A DNA stretch of 6,327 bases from Lachnospiraceae bacterium. GTDB lineage: Bacteria > Bacillota_A > Clostridia > Lachnospirales > Lachnospiraceae. Of the stretch, positions 6,118-6,327 are shown piece after piece. The stretch's first letter is position 1; the number at the start of each line of letters is the position of its first letter. The position numbers were made by a program, and so were the translations under genes. A model generated the notes under the pieces. It did no database searches. It saw only the letters and a program-made list of their open reading frames with translations, and was not told the origin of the DNA. Location: NCBI GenBank assembly GCA_017464045.1, contig JAFUEG010000008.1:1-6327 (forward strand). The letters are read 5' to 3'.

Positions 6118-6327
6118 TTACTCATACATCGCCTTAAGCTCCTGCTTGTTGGCATACATCCTTACATCTGCTTTATCAAAAATCTCAGACACCTTACGTT
6201 TATCGTTAATGTCATACTCCGCCATTCCCGTTGCCAAAACAGGTCCGTTACTGGTTCTTAAATTATCAAGCTCCTTATCACGAAGCTCATTTAAAAGCTC
6301 GTCACGCCTTGCATAATCTCTTTCGGA
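6118..6327 (-). CDS. GGDEF-domain protein, C-terminal 69 residues (start outside window)
   Basis: The frame is open from the right edge to a TAA at 6118-6120. The tail matches the end of a GGDEF (diguanylate cyclase) domain. An ERDYARRDELLNELRDKEL helix is followed by a strand with PVLATGMAEYD, which corresponds to the usual SIGIA strand, then KVSEIFDKADVRMYANKQEL, the standard last helix (compare ADKAMYxAK in the family). Full GGDEF domains make cyclic di-GMP from two GTP. The catalytic GG(D/E)EF motif, any inhibitory site and all N-terminal sensor or membrane regions lie outside the window, so activity cannot be judged. It ends 117 bases before rsmE, and rsmE has its own promoter, so the two are probably separate units. 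Confidence 0.8.
   Translation of the reverse strand, partial: SERDYARRDELLNELRDKELDNLRTSNGPVLATGMAEYDINDKRKVSEIFDKADVRMYANKQELKAMYE

Overview
The window looks like a stretch of low-GC, AT-rich Firmicutes chromosome, most probably from a Lachnospiraceae-type gut clostridium (Roseburia/Agathobacter/Butyrivibrio relatives). This rests on the AT-rich spacers, strong GGAG/GAGG ribosome binding sites, the style of the GGDEF tail and of the small helical protein, and a ThiI without a rhodanese domain. It is an inference from protein style, not a database match. Every gene I can support lies on the minus strand, so the window is transcribed from right to left. Open frames on the plus strand are shadows. 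No spacer exceeds about 170 bases.

In transcription order: (1) the last 69 residues of a GGDEF-domain protein (6118-6327, start outside the window); (2) rsmE, the 16S rRNA m3U1498 methyltransferase (5257-6000), behind a good promoter (6060-6088) and a stem-loop at the 5' end of its leader; (3) a cysteine desulfurase (4020-5159), behind a second promoter (5205-5234) in the 97-base gap after rsmE; (4) a 93-nt, nearly fully palindromic element (3916-4008); (5) thiI (2670-3851), the tRNA 4-thiouridine synthetase; (6) a ten-helix EamA/DMT transporter whose start overlaps the 3' end of thiI (1799 to about 2686); (7) a small acidic all-helical protein of unknown function with an internal duplication (1308-1742); (8) the first 412 residues of Tex, the S1-family RNA-binding/transcription accessory protein (1-1236, C-terminal half outside the window).

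The clear functional unit is desulfurase plus ThiI. The desulfurase takes sulfur from cysteine as a persulfide, and ThiI activates U8 of tRNA by adenylation and accepts the sulfur. ThiI here lacks the rhodanese domain used for sulfur relay in E. coli, so a dedicated neighbouring desulfurase makes sense, as with NifZ-ThiI of Bacillus subtilis. With rsmE and tex nearby, the region has an RNA modification and translation flavour. The transporter and the small protein are probably co-transcribed passengers of unknown connection.

I found no CRISPR array, transposase, tRNA, rRNA, phage gene or recognisable new defence system. The most unusual object is the 93-nt palindrome between the desulfurase and thiI genes, which lacks the T tract of an intrinsic terminator on either side and contains two smaller 17-bp dyads.
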